In this document: one piece after another, positions 1-6,926 of the stretch
Layout of the letters: every line of letters begins with the position of its first letter
Numbering within the stretch: position 1 is the first letter of the stretch
From: Deltaproteobacteria bacterium
GTDB taxonomy: Bacteria > Desulfobacterota > GWC2-55-46
Length of the DNA stretch: 14,375 nucleotides
Direction of reading: 5' to 3'
Assembly: GCA_016218095.1 (NCBI GenBank)
Contig: JACREV010000123.1
Coordinates: forward strand, 1-14,375
Position numbers and translations under genes: made by a program
The notes under the pieces: generated by a model
Seen by the model: only the letters and a program-made list of their open reading frames with translations
Told to the model about the DNA's origin: nothing
Databases searched by the model: none

Positions 1-1455
1 CACGCTCCTCATGAATACAGAGGCGACGGCCTTCAATGCCGCATCGCCCTGCGAGTGTCCGTTCCTGTCGTTGTAGTGCTTGAAGTAATCTATGTCCGCG
101 ATGATGAGTGAGAGCGGGCGCGAGAACCTCTGCGCCGCCTTTACGTGCCTCTCAAGCTCGGACTTGAAGTACCTGTGGTTGAATAGGCCCGTCAGCCCGT
201 CGGTCGTGGCCAGGGACTTTAACGCCTCGTCCCTTCTCTTTACCGCCTCGACCATGATGTTGAAGGATTCAGAGAGCTGGCCTATCTCGTCGTCGCGCTT
301 CACATCCACCCTCGGCATCTCTCCGCCGGCGACCCTCTTTGTCGCGCCGGCGAGCTCCCTTATCGGCTTAGTCACGTAGTTGCCGATCGCGTAGGCGAGG
401 ACCATTATTAAGAGGACCGTAGAGGCGAGCACTATCGCGTTGTACTTGAGTATCGCGAGCTCCACGTAGACCCTCTCGCTCGGGATCACGTAGGCGAGCG
501 ACCACCTGTTCTCGTTCCTGCCCTTGTGGTAGGCGGTGTTTATCGGCCTGAAGATGGCGTAATAGTCCTTTCCGCCCTCGGAAAACTCTTCGATGCCGCT
601 CTCGGCGTTCATCATCCTCCTGTAGATGGACTCGAGCGCGGGCGGCAAGCCGGGGGTTATCGCCATCGGGAACGGGTCTTTCTCGCTTATATCAAGGCGC
701 GTGTGCGCCATGAACGCGCCCTCGTCGTTAAGGATGAAGCCGAAGCCGCGGTCTGGGTTTATGAGACTTTTTAGGAGGCGCTGGAAGTAGGTCATCGTGA
801 CCTCGAAATGGAGGATGGCGGCCTTCTTCCCGTTCGCCATTATGGGTGTGGCGTTAGGGAGGACCCACCTCTTCGTGTCCTCGGATATCATGGGGCGGCC
901 CTGGAAGACCTCGCCATATTCAAGGAGGAACGCGCCCTTGAAGAACTCCGAGCGGTCCTCCTCGGAGGAAAGCTCGTGCTCGTGGGCGAGCTCGTCAAAG
1001 ACTATCCTCGAGACCTCCTGGCCGGACGCGTCTATGAAGCAGGCCTCGTCAAGGACGTCCGGATAGACGGCACGGAGGTACTTTAGCGTGCCCTGCTGTT
1101 CCTTTACCCACTTTGCCTTGTTCGACGGGTCCATGAAGTACATGTTGAAAGCGGTGTTCTGGGAGGCGATGAGGAGGTCCTTGCCCGTATCCGAGAAGTG
1201 GGATTCGACTATGCCGGAAATCTCGTCGGCGTTCCACTTGAGCTCCTTGAATACGTTCTTGAAGAGGGCGTCTTTTGCGGTGTAATAGAAGAATATCGAG
1301 GTGGCGGCGAGAGGGACTATCCCGACTATGAAGAGTATCAAGGTGAACTTCGCCCTGAGGCTTTTTTTAAGCGATATCATCCTTCCGGCCCCCCTGCCGT
1401 CTCCGGCGCCCTTTTTTCCTCCGGCTTCAAGGGGCGCGTCGTACCCGTCAGACAT
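1..1455 (-). CDS. Membrane sensor with Cache and HAMP domains and a GGDEF domain (probable diguanylate cyclase), partial at left edge
   Basis: The frame reads leftward from ATG at 1455 and leaves the window after 485 codons without a stop. A first membrane helix lies at about residues 37-58. A periplasmic region at about 65-325 looks like a dCache ligand-binding fold. A second helix is at about 339-361, a HAMP linker at 359-412 (TKPIRELAGATKRVAGGEM), and the start of a GGDEF domain at about 413, with TTDGLTGLFNHRYF and ADIDYFKHYNDRNGHSQGD. D454 and D456 match the metal-binding aspartates of the family. The GG(D/E)EF motif should lie about 30 residues beyond the edge, so catalytic competence cannot be judged. 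Known role of the family: a periplasmic signal controls synthesis of cyclic di-GMP from two GTP. An in-frame TGA lies just upstream (1468-1470). ATG 1455 has GAGGT about 9 nt before it; ATG 1380, 25 codons later and preceded by GGAAGG, is an alternative start. The ligand is unknown. Confidence 0.9.
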   Translation of the reverse strand, partial: MSDGYDAPLEAGGKKGAGDGRGAGRMISLKKSLRAKFTLILFIVGIVPLAATSIFFYYTAKDALFKNVFKELKWNADEISGIVESHFSDTGKDLLIASQNTAFNMYFMDPSNKAKWVKEQQGTLKYLRAVYPDVLDEACFIDASGQEVSRIVFDELAHEHELSSEEDRSEFFKGAFLLEYGEVFQGRPMISEDTKRWVLPNATPIMANGKKAAILHFEVTMTYFQRLLKSLINPDRGFGFILNDEGAFMAHTRLDISEKDPFPMAITPGLPPALESIYRRMMNAESGIEEFSEGGKDYYAIFRPINTAYHKGRNENRWSLAYVIPSERVYVELAILKYNAIVLASTVLLIMVLAYAIGNYVTKPIRELAGATKRVAGGEMPRVDVKRDDEIGQLSESFNIMVEAVKRRDEALKSLATTDGLTGLFNHRYFKSELERHVKAAQRFSRPLSLIIADIDYFKHYNDRNGHSQGDAALKAVASVFMRSV

Positions 1456-1561
1456 ATCCGGGATACCTCATGATCGGGAAAGACCCCCCTAACCCCGGTT
1501 TTCGAGGAAGAGGCGCTCTCGGTTCCATATGGGATTTCACCTTTGACAACCATTCTATCGT

Positions 1562-1602
1562 AAAATGAAAAAAGGGACACCTTATTATCCAAGGTGTCCC
1601 TT
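1562..1602 (-). terminator. Rho-independent terminator of rpoD
   Basis: A perfect 12-bp stem (1572-1583 with 1591-1602, arms AAGGGACACCTT and its complement) encloses a 7-nt loop. On the minus strand it is followed by CTTTTTTCATTTT. It lies about 85 nt past the rpoD stop and upstream of the GGDEF gene, so it should separate the two transcripts. The rest of 1456-1687 holds no gene or RNA that I can recognise. A clear promoter for the GGDEF gene is not visible; a TTGTCA at about 1544-1549 (minus) lacks a well-spaced -10 partner. Confidence 0.88.
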
Positions 1603-1687
1603 CATGATGTCTTCATGTGTAACGGAAGAACAGATCGATAAAAACCAAGACAGACATTATCGCGCGGCATTCTGCCTGGTCCGCGTC

Positions 1688-3220
1688 CTAACCCTCGCTG
1701 AAGCCCTTAAGGAGCTTGGCCCTTGTAGGGTGCCTGAGCCTCCTTATGGCCTTTGCCTCTATCTGCCTCACCCTCTCCCTTGTGACGCCCAAGACCTTGC
1801 CGACCTCTTCGAGTGTGTAGTCCTGCTTCTCGCCTATGCCGAACCTCATGCGGAGCACCTTCTCCTCGCGGGGGGTAAGGGACTCAAGCACAAGGTTGGT
1901 CTGATCCGACAAGTCCTTTTCAATCGCCGCGTCGGCCGGGGAAGGGGACTTTTCGTCTTCTATAAAGTCTCCGAGCGAGCTCTCCTCGTCGTCGCCGATG
2001 GGCGTTTCCAGGCTCAATGTCTGCTTCATGAGCCGGAGGATACGCCTTACCTTGGCGATGGGTATGTCCATCCTCTCGGCTATCTCTTCGGGGTAAGGCT
2101 CCCTGCCGAGCTCCTTCAATAACTGACGCGAGGTCTGGAGGAGACGGTTTATCGTCTCTATCATGTGGACCGGAATCCTTATGGTCCTGCCGTGGTCGGC
2201 GATCGAGCGCGTTATAGCCTGCCTTATCCACCAAGTGGCGTAGGTCGAGAACTTGTACCCCTTTTTGTAATCGAACTTGTCGACGGCCTTCATGAGGCCG
2301 ATATTGCCTTCCTGGATGAGGTCCGAGAACTTGAGCCCCAGGTTCACGTACCTCTTGGCGATGGAGACGACGAGCCTCAAGTTGGCCTCGATAAGCCTCT
2401 GCTTCGCCTCCCACATGTTGAAGTCGTGGACCTTTACGACCCTTGAGAGCTCTTTAAGGTCCGACCTCTTCATCTCGAGGCGCTTCATTACCCTTCTTAT
2501 GCGGAGCTTCGCCCTCTCGGCCTTGCGCGCGCCCTTCTTCGCCTCCTCGCGCTCGATCAGGTGCTCAAGCTTCACTATCCTCTTTACGACCCTGCGGATG
2601 AGGCTGTTGCTGAGATTGATGTCCTTGAGGACCTTGTACGCCCCCTCGGGCTTTCTCCTCTTGAGTTTTTCGAGCTTATCGAGCACCTCGTCCGAATAGG
2701 CCTCGTCGAACTGTATGGTCTCCTCGGCCTCCTCGATAAGGTCGCGAAGCGATGCGCGCCCCGTCTTGACCCTGTCTACGAGGCGCAGGACCTCCCTTAA
2801 TGCAAAAGGACTCGACAGCGTAAGCCTTCTGAGCTCCGCCCTCGACTCCTCTATCTTCCTCGCGTATACTATCTCCTCTTCCCTCTTCAAAAGCGGGACC
2901 GCGCCCATCTCGCGCATGTATATGCGGACAGGGTCCTCGACGCGCTCGACGTCGATCGCCTCTTCCTTGGCCTCGGCGGGCTCCTGTGGCTCGCCTTTTT
3001 CGGCGGTGTCGACTATGTCGATGCCCAGCTCGCCAAGGGTCTCAAGAAGGGTGTCCATCTCCTCGACGGAGAAGTTGTCCTGCGGGAAGGCGTCGTTTAT
3101 TTCATCATAAGTTAAGAACCCTTTGTCCTTGCCTATGTCGATGAGGCTCGAGATATCGCTACTGTGCGAGGCCTGGGTGTGGGTGTTATTTGTGTGATTA
3201 TTAGTGTTTTTTTTGGTCAT
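1688..3220 (-). CDS. rpoD: RNA polymerase primary sigma factor RpoD (sigma-70)
   Basis: This is the housekeeping sigma factor, which directs core RNA polymerase to -35/-10 promoters in the cytoplasm. The protein has 510 residues. A region 1.1-like segment is at about 24-78 and region 1.2 at about 95-125 (DPVRIYMREMGAVPLLKREEE). A highly charged non-conserved region at about 126-265 is shorter than in enterobacteria, which explains 510 rather than about 613 residues. Region 2 is at about 272-345, with LRLVVSIAKRYVNLGLKFSD and the -10 recognition and melting stretch KFSTYATWWIRQAITRSI. Region 3 is at about 351-425. Region 4 is at about 440-508, with the -35 helix-turn-helix YTLEEVGKVLGVTRERVRQI. 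ATG 3220 has GAGG 7 nt upstream. The first 20 residues are an Asn/Thr/His-rich, AT-rich tail unlike the rest. The gene stops with TAG, is transcribed alone here, and is divergent from the ABC operon. Confidence 0.98.
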   Translation of the reverse strand: MTKKNTNNHTNNTHTQASHSSDISSLIDIGKDKGFLTYDEINDAFPQDNFSVEEMDTLLETLGELGIDIVDTAEKGEPQEPAEAKEEAIDVERVEDPVRIYMREMGAVPLLKREEEIVYARKIEESRAELRRLTLSSPFALREVLRLVDRVKTGRASLRDLIEEAEETIQFDEAYSDEVLDKLEKLKRRKPEGAYKVLKDINLSNSLIRRVVKRIVKLEHLIEREEAKKGARKAERAKLRIRRVMKRLEMKRSDLKELSRVVKVHDFNMWEAKQRLIEANLRLVVSIAKRYVNLGLKFSDLIQEGNIGLMKAVDKFDYKKGYKFSTYATWWIRQAITRSIADHGRTIRIPVHMIETINRLLQTSRQLLKELGREPYPEEIAERMDIPIAKVRRILRLMKQTLSLETPIGDDEESSLGDFIEDEKSPSPADAAIEKDLSDQTNLVLESLTPREEKVLRMRFGIGEKQDYTLEEVGKVLGVTRERVRQIEAKAIRRLRHPTRAKLLKGFSEG

Positions 3221-3266
3221 GGCCCGCCTCGGGGAATAGGTTTAGCTGTGTCAAGGATAGTAAAGC

Positions 3267-3301
3267 ATTGTATCCTAACATAACTTTACATCAAATGTCA
3301 A
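3267..3301 (-). promoter_or_regulatory. Probable sigma-70 promoter of rpoD
   Basis: On the minus strand a perfect -35 TTGACA (3301-3296) is followed after 18 nt by TAGGAT (3277-3272), which overlaps a better -10 hexamer, TACAAT (3272-3267). TACAAT would pair at 17 nt with TTTGAT, directly after the TTGACA. Either reading starts transcription near 3255-3265, some 35-45 nt before the rpoD ATG. A second CTTGAC copy lies 10 bp upstream (3307-3312). Read from sequence only. Confidence 0.6.
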
Positions 3302-3324
3302 GCACCGTCAAGTGCACGTTTTAT

Positions 3325-3381
3325 AAAGGTTTCTTCCGGCGGCGAGGCCGTCTCCAGACTGATCCGCCGAATTAAACCTTT
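3325..3381. promoter_or_regulatory. Interrupted stem-loop between the divergent rpoD and ABC promoters
   Basis: An 8-bp outer stem (AAAGGTTT 3325-3332 with AAACCTTT 3374-3381) and a 6-bp inner stem (CGGCGG 3337-3342 with CCGCCG 3364-3369) are separated by a 4 x 4 internal loop and capped by a 21-nt loop. The right arm touches the expected -35 region of the ABC promoter. It could be a dyad operator, or a terminator-like barrier between divergent units. There is no direct evidence for either. Confidence 0.4.
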
Positions 3382-3407
3382 TAATTAGAATATATTTGAT
3401 ATATAAT
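3379..3407 (+). promoter_or_regulatory. Probable promoter of the peptide ABC operon
   Basis: A perfect -10 TATAAT (3402-3407) sits in a very AT-rich stretch, with TGATATATA giving an extended -10 reading one register upstream. The spaced -35 position holds only TTTTAA (3379-3384), so the promoter may rely on the -10 or on an activator. A start near 3413-3415 gives a leader of about 60 nt ending in a strong ribosome-binding site (3459-3468). It also places the upstream TTG at 3396 outside the transcript. Confidence 0.55.
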
Positions 3408-5696
3408 TATTACTCTGTAATTTTGGTCACCTTGCTGAATTCATTGAGGAAATACGCGGGAGGAGGGGCGACGATAAAGAGGCTATCGGCCCCTTTGGGG
3501 GGGGTCTTGCTTATTGTCTTCCTGATCCTTTCAGGCGGTTGCACGCCCAACGACCCTTACAGGGCCTCGGAGGCGGGCGCGAACACATTCTATTCCACTT
3601 TCTTTGAGCCCCCAAAGCACCTCGACCCGGCCCGAGCGTATTCGTCCGAAGAGTACGACTTCCTCGCGCAGATCTACGAACCCCCTCTGCAGTACCATTA
3701 CCTCAAGCGCCCTTACGAGCTCATCCCGTCCACCATCGAGGAGGTGCCGGTCCCTGCCTACTACGGCAGGGACGGCAAAAGGCTCCCCCATGACTCTGGA
3801 CCTGAGAAGGTCTCAAAGGCGGTCTATGAGATAAGGGTCAAGAAGGGCGTCCTTTACCAGGACCACCCGGCCTTTGCCAAAGGGCCGACCGGCTCTCCGC
3901 TCTACATGAACCTCTCGCCCTCTGACCTAAAAGGCATAGATGAGGTGAGCGACTTCAAGGTGAAGGGGACGCGGGAGCTTAAGAGCGACGACTACATCCT
4001 TGAGATAATGCGTCTTGCAGACCCTGAGATAGAAAGCCCTGTACTGCCGATATTCGAGAAGTACATACTCGGGTTGAAAGAATACTCCGAGGCATTAAGG
4101 CGCGACCTCGACGGGATAAGGAAAGAACGGAGGGCAAAGGCCGGGCTCTCCTATAACCAGGAGGCGGACGAAAAGGAAAACCCCGTTATACTCGACTATC
4201 GCAAGCACAAGCTGCCCGGTATCGAGCGCGTCGACGACTACACCTTCAGGATAATACTTAAGACCAAGTACCCGCAGTTCGTCTACTGGCTCGCCATGCC
4301 CTTCTTCTCGCCGATCCCCGAAGAGGCGCACCTCTTCTATAAGCAGGGGGCGCTTGCGGACAAGAATATAACCATCGACCGCTTCCCCATCGGCACCGGC
4401 CCGTACATGATGGAGACCTTCAACCCGAACATGGAGATAGTCCTTGCCGGAAACCCCAACTTCCATTACGAGGAATTTCCGAAGGAGGGCGAGGCAGGGG
4501 ACGCTCAGAAGGGGCTCCTTAAAGACGCGGGCGTTCGCCTCCCCTTTGCGGAGAGGCTCGTATTCAAGCTCGAGCAGGAGGTGATCCCGCGCTGGAACAA
4601 GTTCCTGCAGGGCTATTACGACAATTCAGGGATAACCTCGGACAGCTTCGACCAGGCGGTGTCCTTCTCCGCCGCCGGCGAGGCCGAGCTAACGGAGGCC
4701 ATGAAGGAGAAGGGCATAACGCTCCAGACGTCCGTAAGGCCCTCGATATACTACACCGGCTTCAACATGCTCGACGAATCTATCGGCGGGTACTCTACAG
4801 AGAAACAGAAACTCCGGCAGGCGATCTCCATCGCCCTTGATTTCGAGGAGTACATAGAGATATTCAATAACGGCAGGGGCATCCCCGCGATGTCGCCGAT
4901 CCCTCCCGGGATATTCGGCCACGCCGAAGGGGAAGAAGGCGTAAACCCGTATGTCTACGAGTGGGACGACGCTAAAAAAAGGCCCTTTAGAAAGTCCCTC
5001 GAATACGCCCGAAAACTCATGAGAGAGGCCGGGTACCCGAACGGGCGAGACAAAAGCGGCAGGCCCCTTGTCATAACCTTCGACAACCCGTGGACGGGCG
5101 CGGATTCGACACCCATGATAAACTGGTACATCAAGCGCATGAGGCTCCTCGGCATCCAGCTCGAGAACAGGACGACCGACTACAACAGATTCCAGGAGAA
5201 GATGCTCAAGGGGAACTTCCAGATGTTCTCCTGGGGCTGGAACGCCGACTACCCGGACCCCGAAAACTTCCTCTTCCTCCTCATCGGCTCGAACAGCAAG
5301 GTGAAATTCCAGGGCGAGAACGTATCGAACTACTCGAACCCCGAGTTCGACAGGCTCTTCAAGGTCATGGAGAACATGGACAACTCGCCCGCGCGCCTCA
5401 AGATAATAGACGAGATGCTCGACATCGCCCAGAAGGACTCGCCCTGGGTATGGGGCCACCACCCCGTCGCCTTCGGGCTCTACCACCGATGGATGTCGAA
5501 CATAAAGCCGAACTCGATGGCGAACAACACCATGAAATACATTAAAATAGACCCGGAGCTCAGAAAGAATTTAAGAGGCGAGTGGAACTCACCGAACCTC
5601 TGGCCCATCGCGATAATCGCGGCCATCCTCATACTCGGCTCCGTGCCGGCCATAATCAGCGTTCGCAGAAAACGGCTCGGGAAGGCGAAGAGGTAG
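3396..5696 (+). CDS. Family 5 extracellular solute-binding lipoprotein of a peptide ABC importer, with C-terminal membrane anchor
   Basis: This is the periplasmic binder of the operon, DppA/OppA class (SBP_bac_5), which captures peptides or similar solutes and delivers them to the permeases. The binding fold spans about residues 62-715, including RFPIGTGPYMM (329-339) and YYTGFNM. A charged insertion at about 218-270 makes it longer than the usual 530-600 residues. Coordinates give the longest frame from a recognised start (TTG 3396), but that TTG overlaps the -10 box and lacks a ribosome-binding site. The real start is probably 3474: GGGAGGAGGGG lies 5 nt before ATA-AAG-AGG, and (M)KRLSAPLGGVLLIVFLILSGGC is a textbook lipoprotein signal with the lipidated Cys at residue 49 of this frame. 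Unusually, a C-terminal helix (about 736-756) followed by RRKRLGKAKR would also anchor it in the inner membrane. It ends 4 nt before the dppB-like gene. Substrate specificity is not evident. Confidence 0.9.
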   Translation: MIYNYYSVILVTLLNSLRKYAGGGATIKRLSAPLGGVLLIVFLILSGGCTPNDPYRASEAGANTFYSTFFEPPKHLDPARAYSSEEYDFLAQIYEPPLQYHYLKRPYELIPSTIEEVPVPAYYGRDGKRLPHDSGPEKVSKAVYEIRVKKGVLYQDHPAFAKGPTGSPLYMNLSPSDLKGIDEVSDFKVKGTRELKSDDYILEIMRLADPEIESPVLPIFEKYILGLKEYSEALRRDLDGIRKERRAKAGLSYNQEADEKENPVILDYRKHKLPGIERVDDYTFRIILKTKYPQFVYWLAMPFFSPIPEEAHLFYKQGALADKNITIDRFPIGTGPYMMETFNPNMEIVLAGNPNFHYEEFPKEGEAGDAQKGLLKDAGVRLPFAERLVFKLEQEVIPRWNKFLQGYYDNSGITSDSFDQAVSFSAAGEAELTEAMKEKGITLQTSVRPSIYYTGFNMLDESIGGYSTEKQKLRQAISIALDFEEYIEIFNNGRGIPAMSPIPPGIFGHAEGEEGVNPYVYEWDDAKKRPFRKSLEYARKLMREAGYPNGRDKSGRPLVITFDNPWTGADSTPMINWYIKRMRLLGIQLENRTTDYNRFQEKMLKGNFQMFSWGWNADYPDPENFLFLLIGSNSKVKFQGENVSNYSNPEFDRLFKVMENMDNSPARLKIIDEMLDIAQKDSPWVWGHHPVAFGLYHRWMSNIKPNSMANNTMKYIKIDPELRKNLRGEWNSPNLWPIAIIAAILILGSVPAIISVRRKRLGKAKR

Positions 5697-5700
5697 GGAT

Positions 5701-6681
5701 ATGCTCACCTACATAATAAGACGCATACTCTACGCCATACCGATAGTCATAGGCGTGAACCTCCTGACCGCCGTACTCTTCTTTTACGTGAACACGCCCG
5801 ACGACATGGCGAGGAAGATACTCGGAGAAAAAAACGTCACTACGGCGCAGGTCGAGAACTGGAAACGCGACCACGGCTACAACCTGCCGGTATTCTTCAA
5901 CGGCCCCGAAGAAGGCACGGCAAAGTTGACCGAGACGATATTCTTCAAGAAGTCGCTCCCGCTCCTCTGGTTCGACTTCGGCAGGTCCGACAGGAATAAC
6001 ATCGATATAGGCGGAGAGATAAAGACTCGCATGTGGCCGTCGCTGGCCATAAGCCTCCCGATGTTTACCTTCGGGCTCGTGCTCGACCTATTCCTCGCCA
6101 TGATGCTCGCATATTACAGGGGGACGTACCTCGACCTCTGGGGGGTGGTGCTCGCGGTCGTGATGATGTCGGTCTCTACCCTCTTCTACATCATAGGCGG
6201 GCAGTTCCTCCTCGGAAAGGTATTGAAACTCTTCCCCATCTCCGGGTTCGACACCGGCATGGACTCTGTAAAGTTCCTCGTACTCCCGGTCGTCATCGGC
6301 GTCCTAAGCTCCTTGGGCGTGGGCGTGCGCTTCTACCGGACCGTTTTCCTCGAAGAGATAAACAAGGACTACGTCAGGACCGCGCGGGCAAAGGGGTTGA
6401 GCGAGGGCGCGGTACTCTTCAAGCACGCCCTTAAGAACGCCATGATACCCGTACTTACGAACGTCGTCGTCTCGATACCGTTCCTCTTCTACGGCTCGCT
6501 AATAATGGAGAGGTTCTTCGCCATACCCGGACTCGGGAACTTCACGATAGACGCCATACAGGCCCAGGACTTCGCCATTGTAAGGTCGATGGTATACCTG
6601 GGGTCGATACTCTATATAGTCGGACTGATACTGACGGACATAAGCTACACCCTCGTCGACCCGAGGGTAAGGTTTGAGTAG
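5701..6681 (+). CDS. Peptide-type ABC importer permease, DppB/OppB family
   Basis: This is one of the two inner-membrane channel subunits. The 326-residue protein opens with the typical MLTYIIRRILYAIPIVIGVN helix. A soluble periplasmic segment (about 31-110) follows, then five further helices. The cytoplasmic EAA coupling loop at about 218-250 (EEINKDYVRTARAKGLSEGA then HALKNAMIPV) docks on the ATPase. ERFFAIPGLG (270-279) and the ending DPRVRF are hallmarks of the DppB/OppB group. ATG 5701 follows the binding-protein stop by 4 nt, and GAGGTAGGG, which spans that stop, serves as ribosome-binding site, so the two genes are probably translationally coupled. Length is close to family norm (306-340). 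The stop is TAG, and a 36-bp perfect palindrome begins 10 nt later. Confidence 0.95.
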   Translation: MLTYIIRRILYAIPIVIGVNLLTAVLFFYVNTPDDMARKILGEKNVTTAQVENWKRDHGYNLPVFFNGPEEGTAKLTETIFFKKSLPLLWFDFGRSDRNNIDIGGEIKTRMWPSLAISLPMFTFGLVLDLFLAMMLAYYRGTYLDLWGVVLAVVMMSVSTLFYIIGGQFLLGKVLKLFPISGFDTGMDSVKFLVLPVVIGVLSSLGVGVRFYRTVFLEEINKDYVRTARAKGLSEGAVLFKHALKNAMIPVLTNVVVSIPFLFYGSLIMERFFAIPGLGNFTIDAIQAQDFAIVRSMVYLGSILYIVGLILTDISYTLVDPRVRFE

Positions 6682-6691
6682 GGAGGCTTAT

Positions 6692-6902
6692 TCTGGGAGA
6701 ACCTTTTTATAAAAAGGTTCTCCCAGACCCTCTCCAAAAATTTTCAGTTCTTCCGGGAAGGCCCCCCACTATGGGGATGATAATTACAAATAGCTTAGAA
6801 AACCTTAATTGAATATTTTACTTTTTAGTGGGGGGCCTTCCCGGAACTAAAAGTCTTTGAAGGGGGTTTGGGGGGAACTTTCTTCAGAAAGTTCCCCCCA
6901 AA
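6692..6902. repeat. 211-bp composite palindromic element between the two permease genes
   Basis: Three palindromes are symmetrically nested. A perfect 36-bp palindrome (6692-6727, TCTGGGAGAACC...) lies at the left. A perfect 21-bp inverted repeat (6751-6771 with 6826-6846, TTCCGGGAAGGCCCCCC...) encloses a 54-nt AT-rich core. A second 36-bp hairpin (6867-6902, TTTGGGGGGAAC...) lies at the right. The spacers between end hairpins and inner arms (23 and 20 nt) also match in inverted orientation (CAGTTC/TTAGTTCC). The whole is therefore a long imperfect inverted repeat in which each half carries its own hairpin, like a MITE or an inverted REP doublet. No target-site duplication was found. It fills nearly all of the 245-bp gap 6682-6926; no gene or clear promoter was seen there. 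Confidence 0.8.
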
Positions 6903-6926
6903 ACAAGCGGCCCTACTTAAAACCAT

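Noticed and set aside
1565..2122. 185-codon open frame on the plus strand opposite rpoD
   Set aside because: It is antisense to the conserved sigma regions 3-4, begins inside the rpoD terminator and shows no family motif.
3229..3256. Heat-shock (sigma-32) promoter CTTGAC...CCCC before rpoD
   Set aside because: The CCCC lies at the ribosome-binding site and lacks the ATnT part, so the transcript would have no usable leader.
4689..5486. 265-codon open frame on the minus strand inside the binding-protein gene
   Set aside because: It is a GC-rich mirror frame of the plus-strand gene, with Val/Arg/Glu/Gly-rich sequence, no recognisable motif and no ribosome-binding site.
6692..6727. Ordinary Rho-independent terminator after the first permease
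   Set aside because: The palindrome has its T and A runs in the centre, not after the stem, and it is one part of a larger symmetric element.
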